Source: Flavobacterium sp. (GTDB lineage: Bacteria > Bacteroidota > Bacteroidia > Flavobacteriales > Flavobacteriaceae). From it: a stretch of DNA of 6,153 nucleotides. A program made the position numbers and the translations under genes. The DNA lies in the NCBI GenBank assembly GCA_003449615.1, contig DMHA01000321.1:262-6414 (forward strand), in the 5' to 3' direction. Positions 1 through 6,021 of the stretch are shown piece after piece. Position 1 is the first letter of the stretch. The number at the start of each line of letters is the position of its first letter. Under the pieces are notes generated by a model that was not told the origin of the DNA, did no database searches, and worked only from the letters and a program-made list of their open reading frames with translations.

Positions 1-644
1 ATTTTGTCGAGTTTGTCCAAAGCCACGGTAAAGTCCATTAATTTGTCTTTGGCACCAATAACCTCGGCAATTCCCGAAAGAATTTTTCGATTATTGATTT
101 TAATCGTTACCCCTTCCAAACCCAATTGTGTAAAAACCGAATCGTACAATTGCACCAATTCTACTTCTTGCCACAACGATTTTGAACCCACAACATCGGC
201 ATCGCACTGAAAAAATTCTCTAAATCGCCCTTTCTGTGGCCGATCGGCACGCCAAACGGGTTGGATTTGGTATCTTTTGAATGGAAACTCAATCTCGCTT
301 TGGTGTTGTACAACGTATCTTGCAAACGGAACGGTTAAATCGTACCGGAGGGCTTTTTCGGAAATTTTTCCTGTTAGTTGTTTCGCGTTTATGGTTTGGA
401 GTTGTTCGCCAGAAATTTTATCTAAATAATCTCCTGAATTCAAAATCTTGAAAATCAAACGATCGCCTTCTTCTCCGTATTTTCCCATCAAGGTTTCGGA
501 GTTTTCGAACGAAGGTGTTTCGATGGGTTGGAAGCCAAATTTCTCGAAATTGCTTTTAATTACGGATATAATATATTGACGTTTTGCCACCTCGGCAGGT
601 GAAAAATCTCTGGTTCCTTTTGGAATACTTGGTTTTGATGCCAT
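1..644 (-). CDS. hisS: Histidyl-tRNA synthetase, N-terminal part (cut by window edge)
   Basis: Class II aminoacyl-tRNA synthetase that charges tRNA-His with histidine in the cytoplasm. Reading the minus strand from the ATG at 644 gives 214 uninterrupted codons up to the left edge; family members are about 420-460 residues, so roughly half is present. The N-terminus ([16 protein letters not shown]) is the typical HisRS opening. Motif 1 lies near residues 36-50 ([15 protein letters not shown]). Motif 2 is clear: [11 protein letters not shown] at 100-110, then [13 protein letters not shown] and [13 protein letters not shown] at about 122-150. The insert [18 protein letters not shown] (58-75), between motif 1 and motif 2, is in the usual place. 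This start is chosen because the protein begins as the family does; the leader upstream is A/T-rich with no Shine-Dalgarno sequence, as is usual in Bacteroidota. The 7-base tandem AGTTAGA AGTTAGA (653-666) lies just upstream. No convincing promoter was found. The identification is close to certain. Confidence 0.97.
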   Translation of the reverse strand, partial: MASKPSIPKGTRDFSPAEVAKRQYIISVIKSNFEKFGFQPIETPSFENSETLMGKYGEEGDRLIFKILNSGDYLDKISGEQLQTINAKQLTGKISEKALRYDLTVPFARYVVQHQSEIEFPFKRYQIQPVWRADRPQKGRFREFFQCDADVVGSKSLWQEVELVQLYDSVFTQLGLEGVTIKINNRKILSGIAEVIGAKDKLMDFTVALDKLDK

Positions 645-727
645 TTTTTGAAAGTTAGAAGTTAGAAGATGGGAGTTTAATGAGTTAACTAAGAATTAGT
701 TTGTCTTAAAAACACTTTAAAATTACA

Positions 728-808
728 TTTCCGAAAGCCAGTTAAATAAGGAAGCCTTATAAACACTATTTTTTTAAATTTTTTTGAATTTGAGTTAAAC
801 AAAAAACG
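728..808. repeat. Direct repeat, copy 1 (hisS-proximal)
   Basis: About 81 bases that recur 110 bases further on (838-919) with about 87% identity by eye and one single-base gap. The best-conserved core is 744-767, identical over 24 bases, and includes AAGGAAGCCTTATAAACACT. Inside it is an imperfect palindrome, ATAAGG-AAG-CCTTAT, at 746-760. The flanking parts have diverged more. It lies in the spacer between hisS and the AlbA_2 gene. It is not a recognised insertion sequence: there is no transposase frame and no clear terminal inverted repeats. It could be an intergenic repeat family of this genome, or the remains of a duplicated gene end. Confidence 0.85.
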
Positions 809-837
809 ATAGAGATAACAATTGGGTAGAAAACTAG

Positions 838-919
838 TTTCCGAATCCCAGTCAAATAAGGAAGCCTTATAAACACTGATGTTTTTAAATTTTTCCGAAC
901 TTGAGATAAATAAAAAATG
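838..919. repeat. Direct repeat, copy 2 (AlbA_2-gene-proximal)
   Basis: Second copy of the repeat at 728-808, in the same orientation, offset by 110 bases. The identical core covers 854-877 and carries the same ATAAGG-AAG-CCTTAT palindrome at 856-870. TTTCCGAA occurs both at its start (838-845) and again inside it (892-899). It ends only ten bases from the stop codon of the AlbA_2 gene. A 15-base stretch shared with copy 1 (775-789) also occurs inside the 3' end of that gene (955-969), so a third, degenerate copy is possible, though the shared bases are very A/T-rich. Confidence 0.85.
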
Positions 920-928
920 TTATTTATT

Positions 929-2389
929 TTATGCCCAATATGGTAAATAAGAAATAAATTTTTTTGAATCGCTATCAGCATCTTTAACTTTAATTCTGCC
1001 GTTTTCTAATGTTAAATTAATTAATCTTGATATTTGAGAAGCTTGTTTGTCGTTCATTTTAAATCGTTGTCGCAAAGTTGCATTTGTCATTCCGTTGTTG
1101 CTATAATATTGAATAATACTGTGTTGATAAGCAGCTTCTACTCGTTCTTGTTCGGTCATTTCTGCAAAAGTTCTTGGGCTGTACAAAATTACAGTAAAGG
1201 AGTTCTCGGTTTCACGAATTTTGAGTGGTGGCAAACCATACAACTCTATTGCTGTGATTGCTTTTTCAAAACCAGAGCCTCGCTCTTCGCAAATGTTGTA
1301 GCGTCTAAATGCTGATGCGAGAATTTCGTTTCTAGATTCGGGCGAGGTTCTAATTAATCGATCAATTTTTTTACTTGGCAGTAGCTTTCCGGGATTTGAA
1401 ATTTCTATTCTATCACTGAAAACCTCTATCATTGGCCCTGAACCACGAATAGAAAAATCTTGGTGAATAAGTGCGTTTGCAATCAATTCTCTCAAAGCAA
1501 TTTCTGGATAGACAGAAATTTCGGATCGGAGTGCATTTTTAATTACTTCGCTTCCGGGCAAAATTCCTTTTACAAACTGAATTAATGCTTCAAAACCAAT
1601 CGCAAAACCTTTATTGCTGGGAAATTCTTTGCTTTCGCCTATTTTATTTTTTCCTTCATATTTAATAAGGCGAACTGTTTTTCGTGCTAATCCATCAAAA
1701 TCATTTAAGTTTTGAGCGGCTGCTAATGCACCAAAGTTAGTTATATAAAATCCATCTGAATCAACTTTGATAATCATTTTTTCGTCTTCGAGCCAAGTGG
1801 TAATTTCATTGAAACTACTGTGAATGGGTTTGTTTAACAATTTATATATTGTTGTATAATCTAACAAAGTAATAACTTCTAAACCTGTTTTTAGTTTTGA
1901 GGCATGCAATTCTTCAAAAACAGGCGTTTTGCTGTTTAGCATTAATCCACCTATTTCTTGTCGAGATGCTTTTCTAGTTGAACTGCCGCTTCTTATATAG
2001 CTTTCTTCAATGGTTTTGTGCGATAAGTGAACAGGTTTAACTGCATTCTCATTGATGTAAATAATAAGAATGTTTTTGCCTTGAAATTCTTCAAAATGAT
2101 GATCGATTATTACTAAAGGACTTACACCATCTCTGCATAAATTGGATAGTTTTTTAATAATGTTATCGGCGTCGGTTTTAGAAATTCCAACCACTCTAGC
2201 GGTTATATCATCAATACCAAAAACCAAAAAACCTCCGCCAGGCAAATTGGCAAATGCACTCAAATGTTTACAGATTTTTTCATTGTTAGGCGACATGGTC
2301 TCTTTCCAATCGAGTTCGTTTAATTCTTGAGGAATTGATCCTAAACTTTGGTTTAGCAATGTTTTTGCTTTTATAATCCAATTTTTCAT
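929..2389 (-). CDS. AlbA_2 (Schlafen-type) / GHKL ATP-binding protein with C-terminal winged helix
   Basis: A 486-residue cytoplasmic protein of the widespread COG2865-like group, usually annotated as ATP-binding protein or putative transcriptional regulator. An AlbA_2 domain covers about residues 20-145, with the signature FANLPGGGFLVFGIDD (46-61) and YIRSGSSTRKAS (131-142). An HATPase_c_4-like GHKL fold follows at about 295-400: N-box ALRELIANALIHQDF (298-312, E301 and N305), a D326-x5-NPG element (DRIEISNPG, 326-334) and the glycine loop EERGSGFEK (368-376). The region at about 412-470 looks like a winged helix (NATLRQRFKMNDKQASQISRLI). The protein ends in YLPYWA, an end that family members often share, so it appears complete. 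Its ATG lies one base after the TGA of a truncated upstream frame, which suggests translational coupling with a gene now mostly lost. The biological role of the family is not settled; members are often found in restriction-modification and other accessory loci, so a defence or regulatory role is inference only. Confidence 0.9.
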   Translation of the reverse strand: MKNWIIKAKTLLNQSLGSIPQELNELDWKETMSPNNEKICKHLSAFANLPGGGFLVFGIDDITARVVGISKTDADNIIKKLSNLCRDGVSPLVIIDHHFEEFQGKNILIIYINENAVKPVHLSHKTIEESYIRSGSSTRKASRQEIGGLMLNSKTPVFEELHASKLKTGLEVITLLDYTTIYKLLNKPIHSSFNEITTWLEDEKMIIKVDSDGFYITNFGALAAAQNLNDFDGLARKTVRLIKYEGKNKIGESKEFPSNKGFAIGFEALIQFVKGILPGSEVIKNALRSEISVYPEIALRELIANALIHQDFSIRGSGPMIEVFSDRIEISNPGKLLPSKKIDRLIRTSPESRNEILASAFRRYNICEERGSGFEKAITAIELYGLPPLKIRETENSFTVILYSPRTFAEMTEQERVEAAYQHSIIQYYSNNGMTNATLRQRFKMNDKQASQISRLINLTLENGRIKVKDADSDSKKFISYLPYWA

Positions 2390-2390
2390 T

Positions 2391-2528
2391 TCATTTCACT
2401 TTAAAAATTTCACAAACATCATCAAAAGTTTTTAAATCTTTTCTCCCTAGTGCATTTTTTCTTGTTTTGGCTTTAAGAGGTCCCCCGAATACGTCTTCTC
2501 CAAGACTACAAATATCTTGATTTAATAA
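2391..2528 (-). pseudogene. Truncated 3' remnant of an unidentified gene, coupled to the AlbA_2 gene
   Basis: An open frame of 45 codons runs from just after an in-frame TAA (2529-2531) to a TGA at 2391-2393. It has no ATG, GTG or TTG at a usable position near its beginning, so it is not an intact gene. The peptide is nevertheless protein-like: SLGEDVFGGPLKAKTR in the first half and GRKDLKTFDDVCEIFKVK at the end. The stop codon is separated from the AlbA_2 start by one base, the arrangement of a co-translated operon pair. The simplest reading is that a deletion removed the 5' part of the partner gene and left its C-terminus against the 3' end of the next gene, whose stop codon is at 2538-2540. 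I do not recognise the parent family. It could alternatively be a chance frame, but composition and spacing argue against that. Confidence 0.6.
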
Positions 2529-2537
2529 TTAACCCTT

Positions 2538-3707
2538 TTAGAAATTTCCAATTATCTCAAATTCCTTCTTTTTATCTTTATTTTCGGAAACTCGTTTCAA
2601 AAAATCTTTTAGTTCAGTCGTTAAAGGCAATTGATTTTGATTGTTCCAAAATTCAGATGAATAAGGAAATTTTGCTTTGAAAACATCTTTGTCAATAGGG
2701 AAATTAGATTCCACTTTTTCAGTCGTGATAGAATTTGTGGTAAAATAATCCATATTTAAGTCAAAATTAAAAGTACTTTCACCTTTTATGTTGGGAACAA
2801 CCTCCACCTTTACCATAAATTTTGACAATTGTAAGTAATACTTATTTAAGGTGTTTTTTTTACCAAATTTTAAGAGTTTTTCATATCGTGTTGTTCTATA
2901 TTGTACATTCGAAAAGGCTAATTTTTTATAAGGAACTACTTCGGGATTATCTCTCCATGTTGAAAAAAATTCTACAATAGCATAATCATTGCGATTAATC
3001 ACAAAATACCCCTTAAAAATTTGTCCTTCAGGATTTTTCTCTTTCGATTCAAATAAAATTTTCCTGAAATCAACATCGTTATAATCTTCTTCTACAAAAA
3101 TATTTTTATCCAATGCGGGATATAAACTATTAAAAAACTCCTTCAAATCTGGAAATCTAAAATCAATCTGATTCTTTCTTTCAAAAAAACTGGTTTTTCT
3201 CATATTTAAAATTTCAATCTCACTTGGGTATTTAGGATTAGCATTTTTCGCCCTTTTGCCATGAACATCTTGCAACACAACGATACTGCTGTCTTTTTTG
3301 AGTACATTTCTTAAGAAGAAATTTGAAGTGTAATTTGAAATATAATTGTCCGCCATTTTAGCATAGACTTTTTTGAGAAACGGTTCTAAATTTGATATCA
3401 CAACCTCTTTAAGCACAAAAGCTTTGGCTTCCATAAAAATGGTATCTTGCTTTTCTATTCCTTCAAAAGTAGTTTTAAGGGAATTATAGCCCAACAAATT
3501 GAAATTGATTTCATTTTGGCCAGAAATAAACACAAATAATCCTTCTTGATTTGTTGTAGAATTATCTTTGTCATTGTAAATACTAACGTTTTCTATAGGC
3601 AATTTGCTTGTTTTATCAGCAATAATTTTACTGATTTTGAAATTCTGGGAGTTCCCAACATTGCTAAAAAAAAGAATACTGAAAAGGGTAAAAAAAATAT
3701 TGCTCAT
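2538..3707 (-). CDS. Secreted carboxypeptidase-like regulatory domain protein
   Basis: A 389-residue exported protein. Residues 1-20 form a Sec signal peptide (hydrophobic FFTLFSILFF followed by NVGNS), with probable cleavage before Q21. Residues about 22-100 fit the CarboxypepD_reg-like beta-sandwich: a variable first strand, then PIENVSIYNDKDNSTTNQEGLFVF and NEINFNLLGYNSL, ending in FVLKEVVISN (97-106), the usual exit of this domain in Bacteroidota. The rest (about 107-389) has the pattern of the long C-terminal region in standalone members: a helix LKKVYAKMADNY, then FFLRNVLKKDSS, and beta-rich sequence with GYFVINRNDYAIVEF (233-247). No TonB plug or beta-barrel is evident, so this is not a SusC-type receptor. 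There is no enzymatic metallopeptidase motif; the domain name reflects fold only. It is probably periplasmic or attached to the outer membrane; its function is unknown. It is transcribed divergently from the ABC permease gene, and the TTAATTTG at 3721-3728 (minus strand) is a one-mismatch -7 candidate. Confidence 0.87.
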   Translation of the reverse strand: MSNIFFTLFSILFFSNVGNSQNFKISKIIADKTSKLPIENVSIYNDKDNSTTNQEGLFVFISGQNEINFNLLGYNSLKTTFEGIEKQDTIFMEAKAFVLKEVVISNLEPFLKKVYAKMADNYISNYTSNFFLRNVLKKDSSIVVLQDVHGKRAKNANPKYPSEIEILNMRKTSFFERKNQIDFRFPDLKEFFNSLYPALDKNIFVEEDYNDVDFRKILFESKEKNPEGQIFKGYFVINRNDYAIVEFFSTWRDNPEVVPYKKLAFSNVQYRTTRYEKLLKFGKKNTLNKYYLQLSKFMVKVEVVPNIKGESTFNFDLNMDYFTTNSITTEKVESNFPIDKDVFKAKFPYSSEFWNNQNQLPLTTELKDFLKRVSENKDKKKEFEIIGNF

Positions 3708-3829
3708 TTTTAATGATTTACAAATTAAATAAGAAAACGCTTTATTTATAAATTTTAATTCCTCCCCACAAATATCATATTTTAAAAATAAATATCACAT
3801 CTTCTAAAGCAAACTTGTAACAAAAATTG

Positions 3830-3837
3830 TAATTTCG
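3830..3837 (+). promoter_or_regulatory. Possible -7 element for the ABC permease gene
   Basis: TAATTTCG differs at one base from the Bacteroidota -7 consensus TAnnTTTG and lies 15 bases before the permease ATG, which would give a very short leader. There is no well-placed TTG at the -33 position (the nearest, at 3815-3817, is only 12 bases away), so the call is tentative. Confidence 0.35.
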
Positions 3838-3852
3838 TGTCAAATAACCACT

Positions 3853-5094
3853 ATGTTTAAATTATTCAGAGAAAACGTCCGAATTGCTTTTGGTTCCATC
3901 AGAACGCAATTGTTGCGCACCATACTTACGGTGCTGATTATTGCCATTGGAATTACTGCATTGGTTGGAATTTTAACGGTTGTTTCTGCTTTAGAAAACA
4001 CGCTATCTTCGGATTTTGCTTCGATGGGAGCCAATACTTTCAATATCAATCAGTATGAAAACACTTCCAGAAGACGGGGTGGAGAGGAAAGAGTTATTAT
4101 AAATCCTATCATTTCCTATCCTGAAGCGGTGGCTTTCAAAAACAAATACAGCTATCCGCTAACCGAAACTTCTATTTCTTTTACGGCAACTTCTACCGCT
4201 GAAATAAAATTTGAATCCAACAAAACCGATCCCGAGAATAAAATTGTGGGAGTCGATGAATTTTTTATGGTAAACTCAGGCTTAGAAACCAGTTTGGGTA
4301 GAAATTTTACTGGATTCGACATTCAAAACAACACTTATTCTTGCATTGTAGGTTCCGATTTTCAAAAAGGATTATTGAAAGATGTAAACCCCATTGACAA
4401 AATAATCTCAATTCGTGGCGCCAAATTCAAGGTAATTGGCGTATTAAAAGAAAAAGGTTCCACCTTTGGCAACAGTCAAGATTTGAGGGTTTTAATTCCA
4501 ATTCAAGTGGCTCGTTCTTTGTTTACAAAACCTAGCATCAACTACTCGTTGAGTGTTATGGTTGCCAAAAAAGATTTGTTGGACGAAGCCATCGACAACG
4601 CCAATAACACGATGCGAAGAGTTCGAAAATTGAATCCTGTTGAGGACAATAATTTTGCCATTGTGAGAAGTGATGATTTGATTAACAGAATCCTTAGTAT
4701 AACACAATATTTGGGAATGGCATCTTGGATTATTGGCATCATTACTATTTTGGGTTCGTCGATAGCTTTGATGAATATAATGATTGTTTCAGTTACGGAA
4801 CGCACCCGAGAAATTGGTGTTCGAAAAGCATTGGGAGCCAAAAAAAGTACCATTGCCTTCCAATTTTTTATAGAGACTTTACTTATTGGTCAGATGGGCG
4901 GTTTGGTGGGAATAATTTTCGGAATTCTAATTGGTTTTGGCATTGCCTCTGCTATGGATTTTGTTTTTGTAATTCCTTGGGGAGCGATTATTTCAGCTTT
5001 TGTAACCAGTTTTGCAGTTGCCATAGTTTCTGGATTATATCCAGCAGTTAAAGCATCAAAACTAGATCCTATTGAGGCGTTACGGTATGAATAG
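3853..5094 (+). CDS. ABC transporter permease, MacB/FtsX type
   Basis: A 413-residue inner-membrane permease of the MacB family (type VII ABC systems), which couple ATP hydrolysis in the cytoplasm to movement of a periplasmic domain rather than to transport through the membrane itself. The topology is complete: one N-terminal membrane segment (about 21-46, TILTVLIIAIGITALVGIL), a large periplasmic MacB_PCD-like domain (about 47-285) and three C-terminal segments (about 287-314, 336-365 and 372-397). The FtsX signature is plain: VTERTREIGVRKALGAKK (314-331), FQFFIETLLIG (336-346), and the C-terminal SGLYPAVKASKLDPIEALRYE (393-413). The ATG at 3853 gives the usual MFKLFRENVRIAF opening. No ATP-binding subunit, MacA-like adaptor or outer-membrane channel lies in this window, so the substrate cannot be inferred. 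It is convergent with the toxin-antitoxin operon and shares its terminator. Confidence 0.95.
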   Translation: MFKLFRENVRIAFGSIRTQLLRTILTVLIIAIGITALVGILTVVSALENTLSSDFASMGANTFNINQYENTSRRRGGEERVIINPIISYPEAVAFKNKYSYPLTETSISFTATSTAEIKFESNKTDPENKIVGVDEFFMVNSGLETSLGRNFTGFDIQNNTYSCIVGSDFQKGLLKDVNPIDKIISIRGAKFKVIGVLKEKGSTFGNSQDLRVLIPIQVARSLFTKPSINYSLSVMVAKKDLLDEAIDNANNTMRRVRKLNPVEDNNFAIVRSDDLINRILSITQYLGMASWIIGIITILGSSIALMNIMIVSVTERTREIGVRKALGAKKSTIAFQFFIETLLIGQMGGLVGIIFGILIGFGIASAMDFVFVIPWGAIISAFVTSFAVAIVSGLYPAVKASKLDPIEALRYE

Positions 5095-5117
5095 TTGAGT
5101 AAATAAATTGCTTTTGT

Positions 5118-5155
5118 ATTGTTATTGAAATTGAAATTGTCATTTTTTTTCTCAT
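5118..5155. repeat. ATTGNN hexanucleotide repeat, left copy
   Basis: Four ATTGNN units in exact 6-base register (5118, 5124, 5130, 5136), then ATT, a T run and CTCAT. It lies 23 bases after the permease stop codon. A matching segment of the same layout is at 5982-6021, on the other side of the toxin-antitoxin operon. The sequence is simple, so similarity can arise by chance or by repeat slippage. Confidence 0.6.
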
Positions 5156-5247
5156 CTATCCGAAGAACTCCAAAAAACATAACTTTATTAAAACTAAATT
5201 TGCTTTTCGATAATCCTCAGCCCTCTCATCAATAAACAAGTCAAACA

Positions 5248-5276
5248 AAAAACCTCACATATTCTGTGAGGTTTTT
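5248..5276. terminator. Bidirectional hairpin terminator between convergent genes
   Basis: A perfect 12-base-pair stem, AAAAACCTCACA (5248-5259) with TGTGAGGTTTTT (5265-5276), and a 5-base loop TATTC. The GC-rich half followed by T runs on both strands makes it an intrinsic terminator in either direction. It serves the permease gene on the plus strand and the toxin gene on the minus strand. The toxin stop codon (5275-5277) overlaps the base of the stem. Confidence 0.9.
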
Positions 5277-5541
5277 AGTCATAATGTCCTTTAGCGGAGT
5301 GAATTTTAACAATCGATTCTATAACTTCGTAAACCAGTCGGTGTTCTTTGTTAATTCTTCGAGACCATTTGCCTGATAAATCGTGTTTTAGCGGTTCCGG
5401 TTTTCCGGTTCCAGAGTATGGATGTTCCAATATTTCTTCAAGAAAAGTAACAATCTTTTTTAAAATTGCTTTGTTGCCGGATTTTTTATGAAATTTCAAA
5501 TCCGATTTAGCATCATCCGTAAAATCTAAAGTATAACTCAT
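5275..5541 (-). CDS. yoeB: YoeB/Txe family toxin (RelE/ParE superfamily mRNA interferase)
   Basis: An 88-residue toxin of the Txe/YoeB family. Such toxins bind the ribosomal A site and cut translated mRNA, and are neutralised by the partner antitoxin. The conserved block is nearly that of Escherichia coli YoeB: GTGKPEPLKHDLSGKWSRR (44-62) then NKEHRLVYEV (64-73). The catalytic residues described for YoeB can be matched: E46 to E49, R65 to R68, and H83-Y84 to H86-Y87 in the ending KGHYD. Length is as expected (84 in E. coli), and all key residues are present, so the toxin looks active. Its ATG overlaps the antitoxin TGA in ATGA (5538-5541), meaning translational coupling and antitoxin-first order. 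The stop lies inside the terminator stem. Confidence 0.95.
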   Translation of the reverse strand: MSYTLDFTDDAKSDLKFHKKSGNKAILKKIVTFLEEILEHPYSGTGKPEPLKHDLSGKWSRRINKEHRLVYEVIESIVKIHSAKGHYD

Positions 5542-5765
5542 AGGTTATCAATAAATTGCTTCAAGTCTTCCGCTTTAACTCTAGTAAACTGCCCTTTTCT
5601 ATACTGCTCTTCACTGCGTTTTATTTTAGCAACAAACTCGGGATTATATGGTTTTTCCTTTACTTTAGATATTTCAAATTTTATTTTTAAGGCTTTCATT
5701 ACAGCCTTGATAGCGTCTATTTGCGAAGCGTCTTGTGTAAAAGCGGTTATGTTTATGGCTTCCAT
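5538..5765 (-). CDS. Antitoxin of the YoeB pair, DUF2683-like
   Basis: A 75-residue, highly charged protein encoded directly upstream of the YoeB toxin, with a 4-base overlap. It has the shape of a small antitoxin: an N-terminal part MEAINITAFTQDASQIDAIK, a helix DAIKAVMKALKIKFE (17-31), a polar linker, and a C-terminal stretch YNPEFVAKIKRSEEQY (40-55) through TRVKAEDLKQFI, likely the part that wraps the toxin. The KAVMKALKIKFE and NPEFVAKI motifs match small Bacteroidota antitoxins annotated as DUF2683; it does not resemble classic YefM/Phd. The function is inferred mainly from position and the partner. The start follows an A/T-rich leader without a Shine-Dalgarno sequence. It is expressed from the promoter at 5807-5836, and a palindrome at 5787-5799 may be its own operator. 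Confidence 0.88.
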   Translation of the reverse strand: MEAINITAFTQDASQIDAIKAVMKALKIKFEISKVKEKPYNPEFVAKIKRSEEQYRKGQFTRVKAEDLKQFIDNL

Positions 5766-5786
5766 AATTTTATATTTTTATTGTAT

Positions 5787-5799
5787 GATATTGAATATC
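5787..5799. promoter_or_regulatory. Palindrome, candidate operator for toxin-antitoxin autoregulation
   Basis: GATATT-G-AATATC: perfect 6-base arms around one central base. It sits between the -7 box (5807-5814) and the antitoxin start codon, near the expected transcription start, where a bound antitoxin or antitoxin-toxin complex would block transcription. Autoregulation is common for antitoxins of this kind; binding here is inference, and short A/T-rich palindromes do occur by chance. Confidence 0.5.
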
Positions 5800-5806
5800 T
5801 TCAAAA

Positions 5807-5836
5807 CAAAGGTACAGATTTTTTTGTATCTCCAAA
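5807..5836 (-). promoter_or_regulatory. Promoter of the toxin-antitoxin operon (Bacteroidota type)
   Basis: On the minus strand, TTTG (5836-5833) is followed after 18 bases by TACCTTTG (5814-5807), an exact match to the -7 consensus TAnnTTTG with an acceptable -33 element and spacing. Transcription would begin near 5800, giving a leader of about 35 bases before the antitoxin ATG at 5765. It is the best promoter in the window and supports the taxonomic reading. Confidence 0.8.
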
Positions 5837-5981
5837 GCAAAAACACAAGTCAGGGCAAACTATATCTCTGAAATCTCAACCCACGATAAGGCTTTGTCAA
5901 AACATCCTAAAACTTTGAATAAATGTCCAGAAGGTCTTTTCCTAATCATGGAATAATGAACAAATAACAAAGATTCTTGAC

Positions 5982-6021
5982 ATTGCCATTGCCATTGAAA
6001 TTGCTATTTCTTTTTTCTCAT
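5982..6021. repeat. ATTGNN hexanucleotide repeat, right copy
   Basis: Four ATTGNN units in register (5982, 5988, 5994, 6000) followed by CT, ATTTC, a T run and CTCAT. It parallels 5118-5155 over its whole length, about 80% by eye, in the same orientation. Its right half is the lysine-rich 3' end and stop codon of the small membrane protein gene, so part of the likeness involves coding sequence. Confidence 0.6.

Noticed and set aside
653..668. AGTTAGA tandem in the hisS leader as a regulatory element
   Set aside because: Only two units plus two bases of simple sequence, with no structure or T-box-like feature around it.
906..927. Inverted repeat ATAAATAA / TTATTTAT with a 6-base loop just after the AlbA_2 stop codon
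   Set aside because: The stem is only A/T pairs and weak; expected often by chance in DNA this A/T-rich, so not called a terminator.
766..981. 71-codon minus-strand frame through the repeat region
   Set aside because: It overlaps the end of the AlbA_2 gene out of frame and is made of the A/T-rich repeats (KNLK-type stretches); no family resemblance.
2509..2516. GATATTTG on the minus strand as a -7 box for the AlbA_2 gene
   Set aside because: One mismatch to TAnnTTTG and it lies inside the remnant frame without a -33 partner; too weak to call.
4725..5051. 108-codon plus-strand frame within the permease gene
   Set aside because: Shadow frame rich in F, C, W, S and Y, fully inside a clear FtsX-domain coding region.
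5860..5949. 29-codon minus-strand frame between the toxin-antitoxin promoter and the CAMCRAAL gene
   Set aside because: Too short, no promoter or recognisable motif; it could be a leftover of an older gene but nothing supports that.
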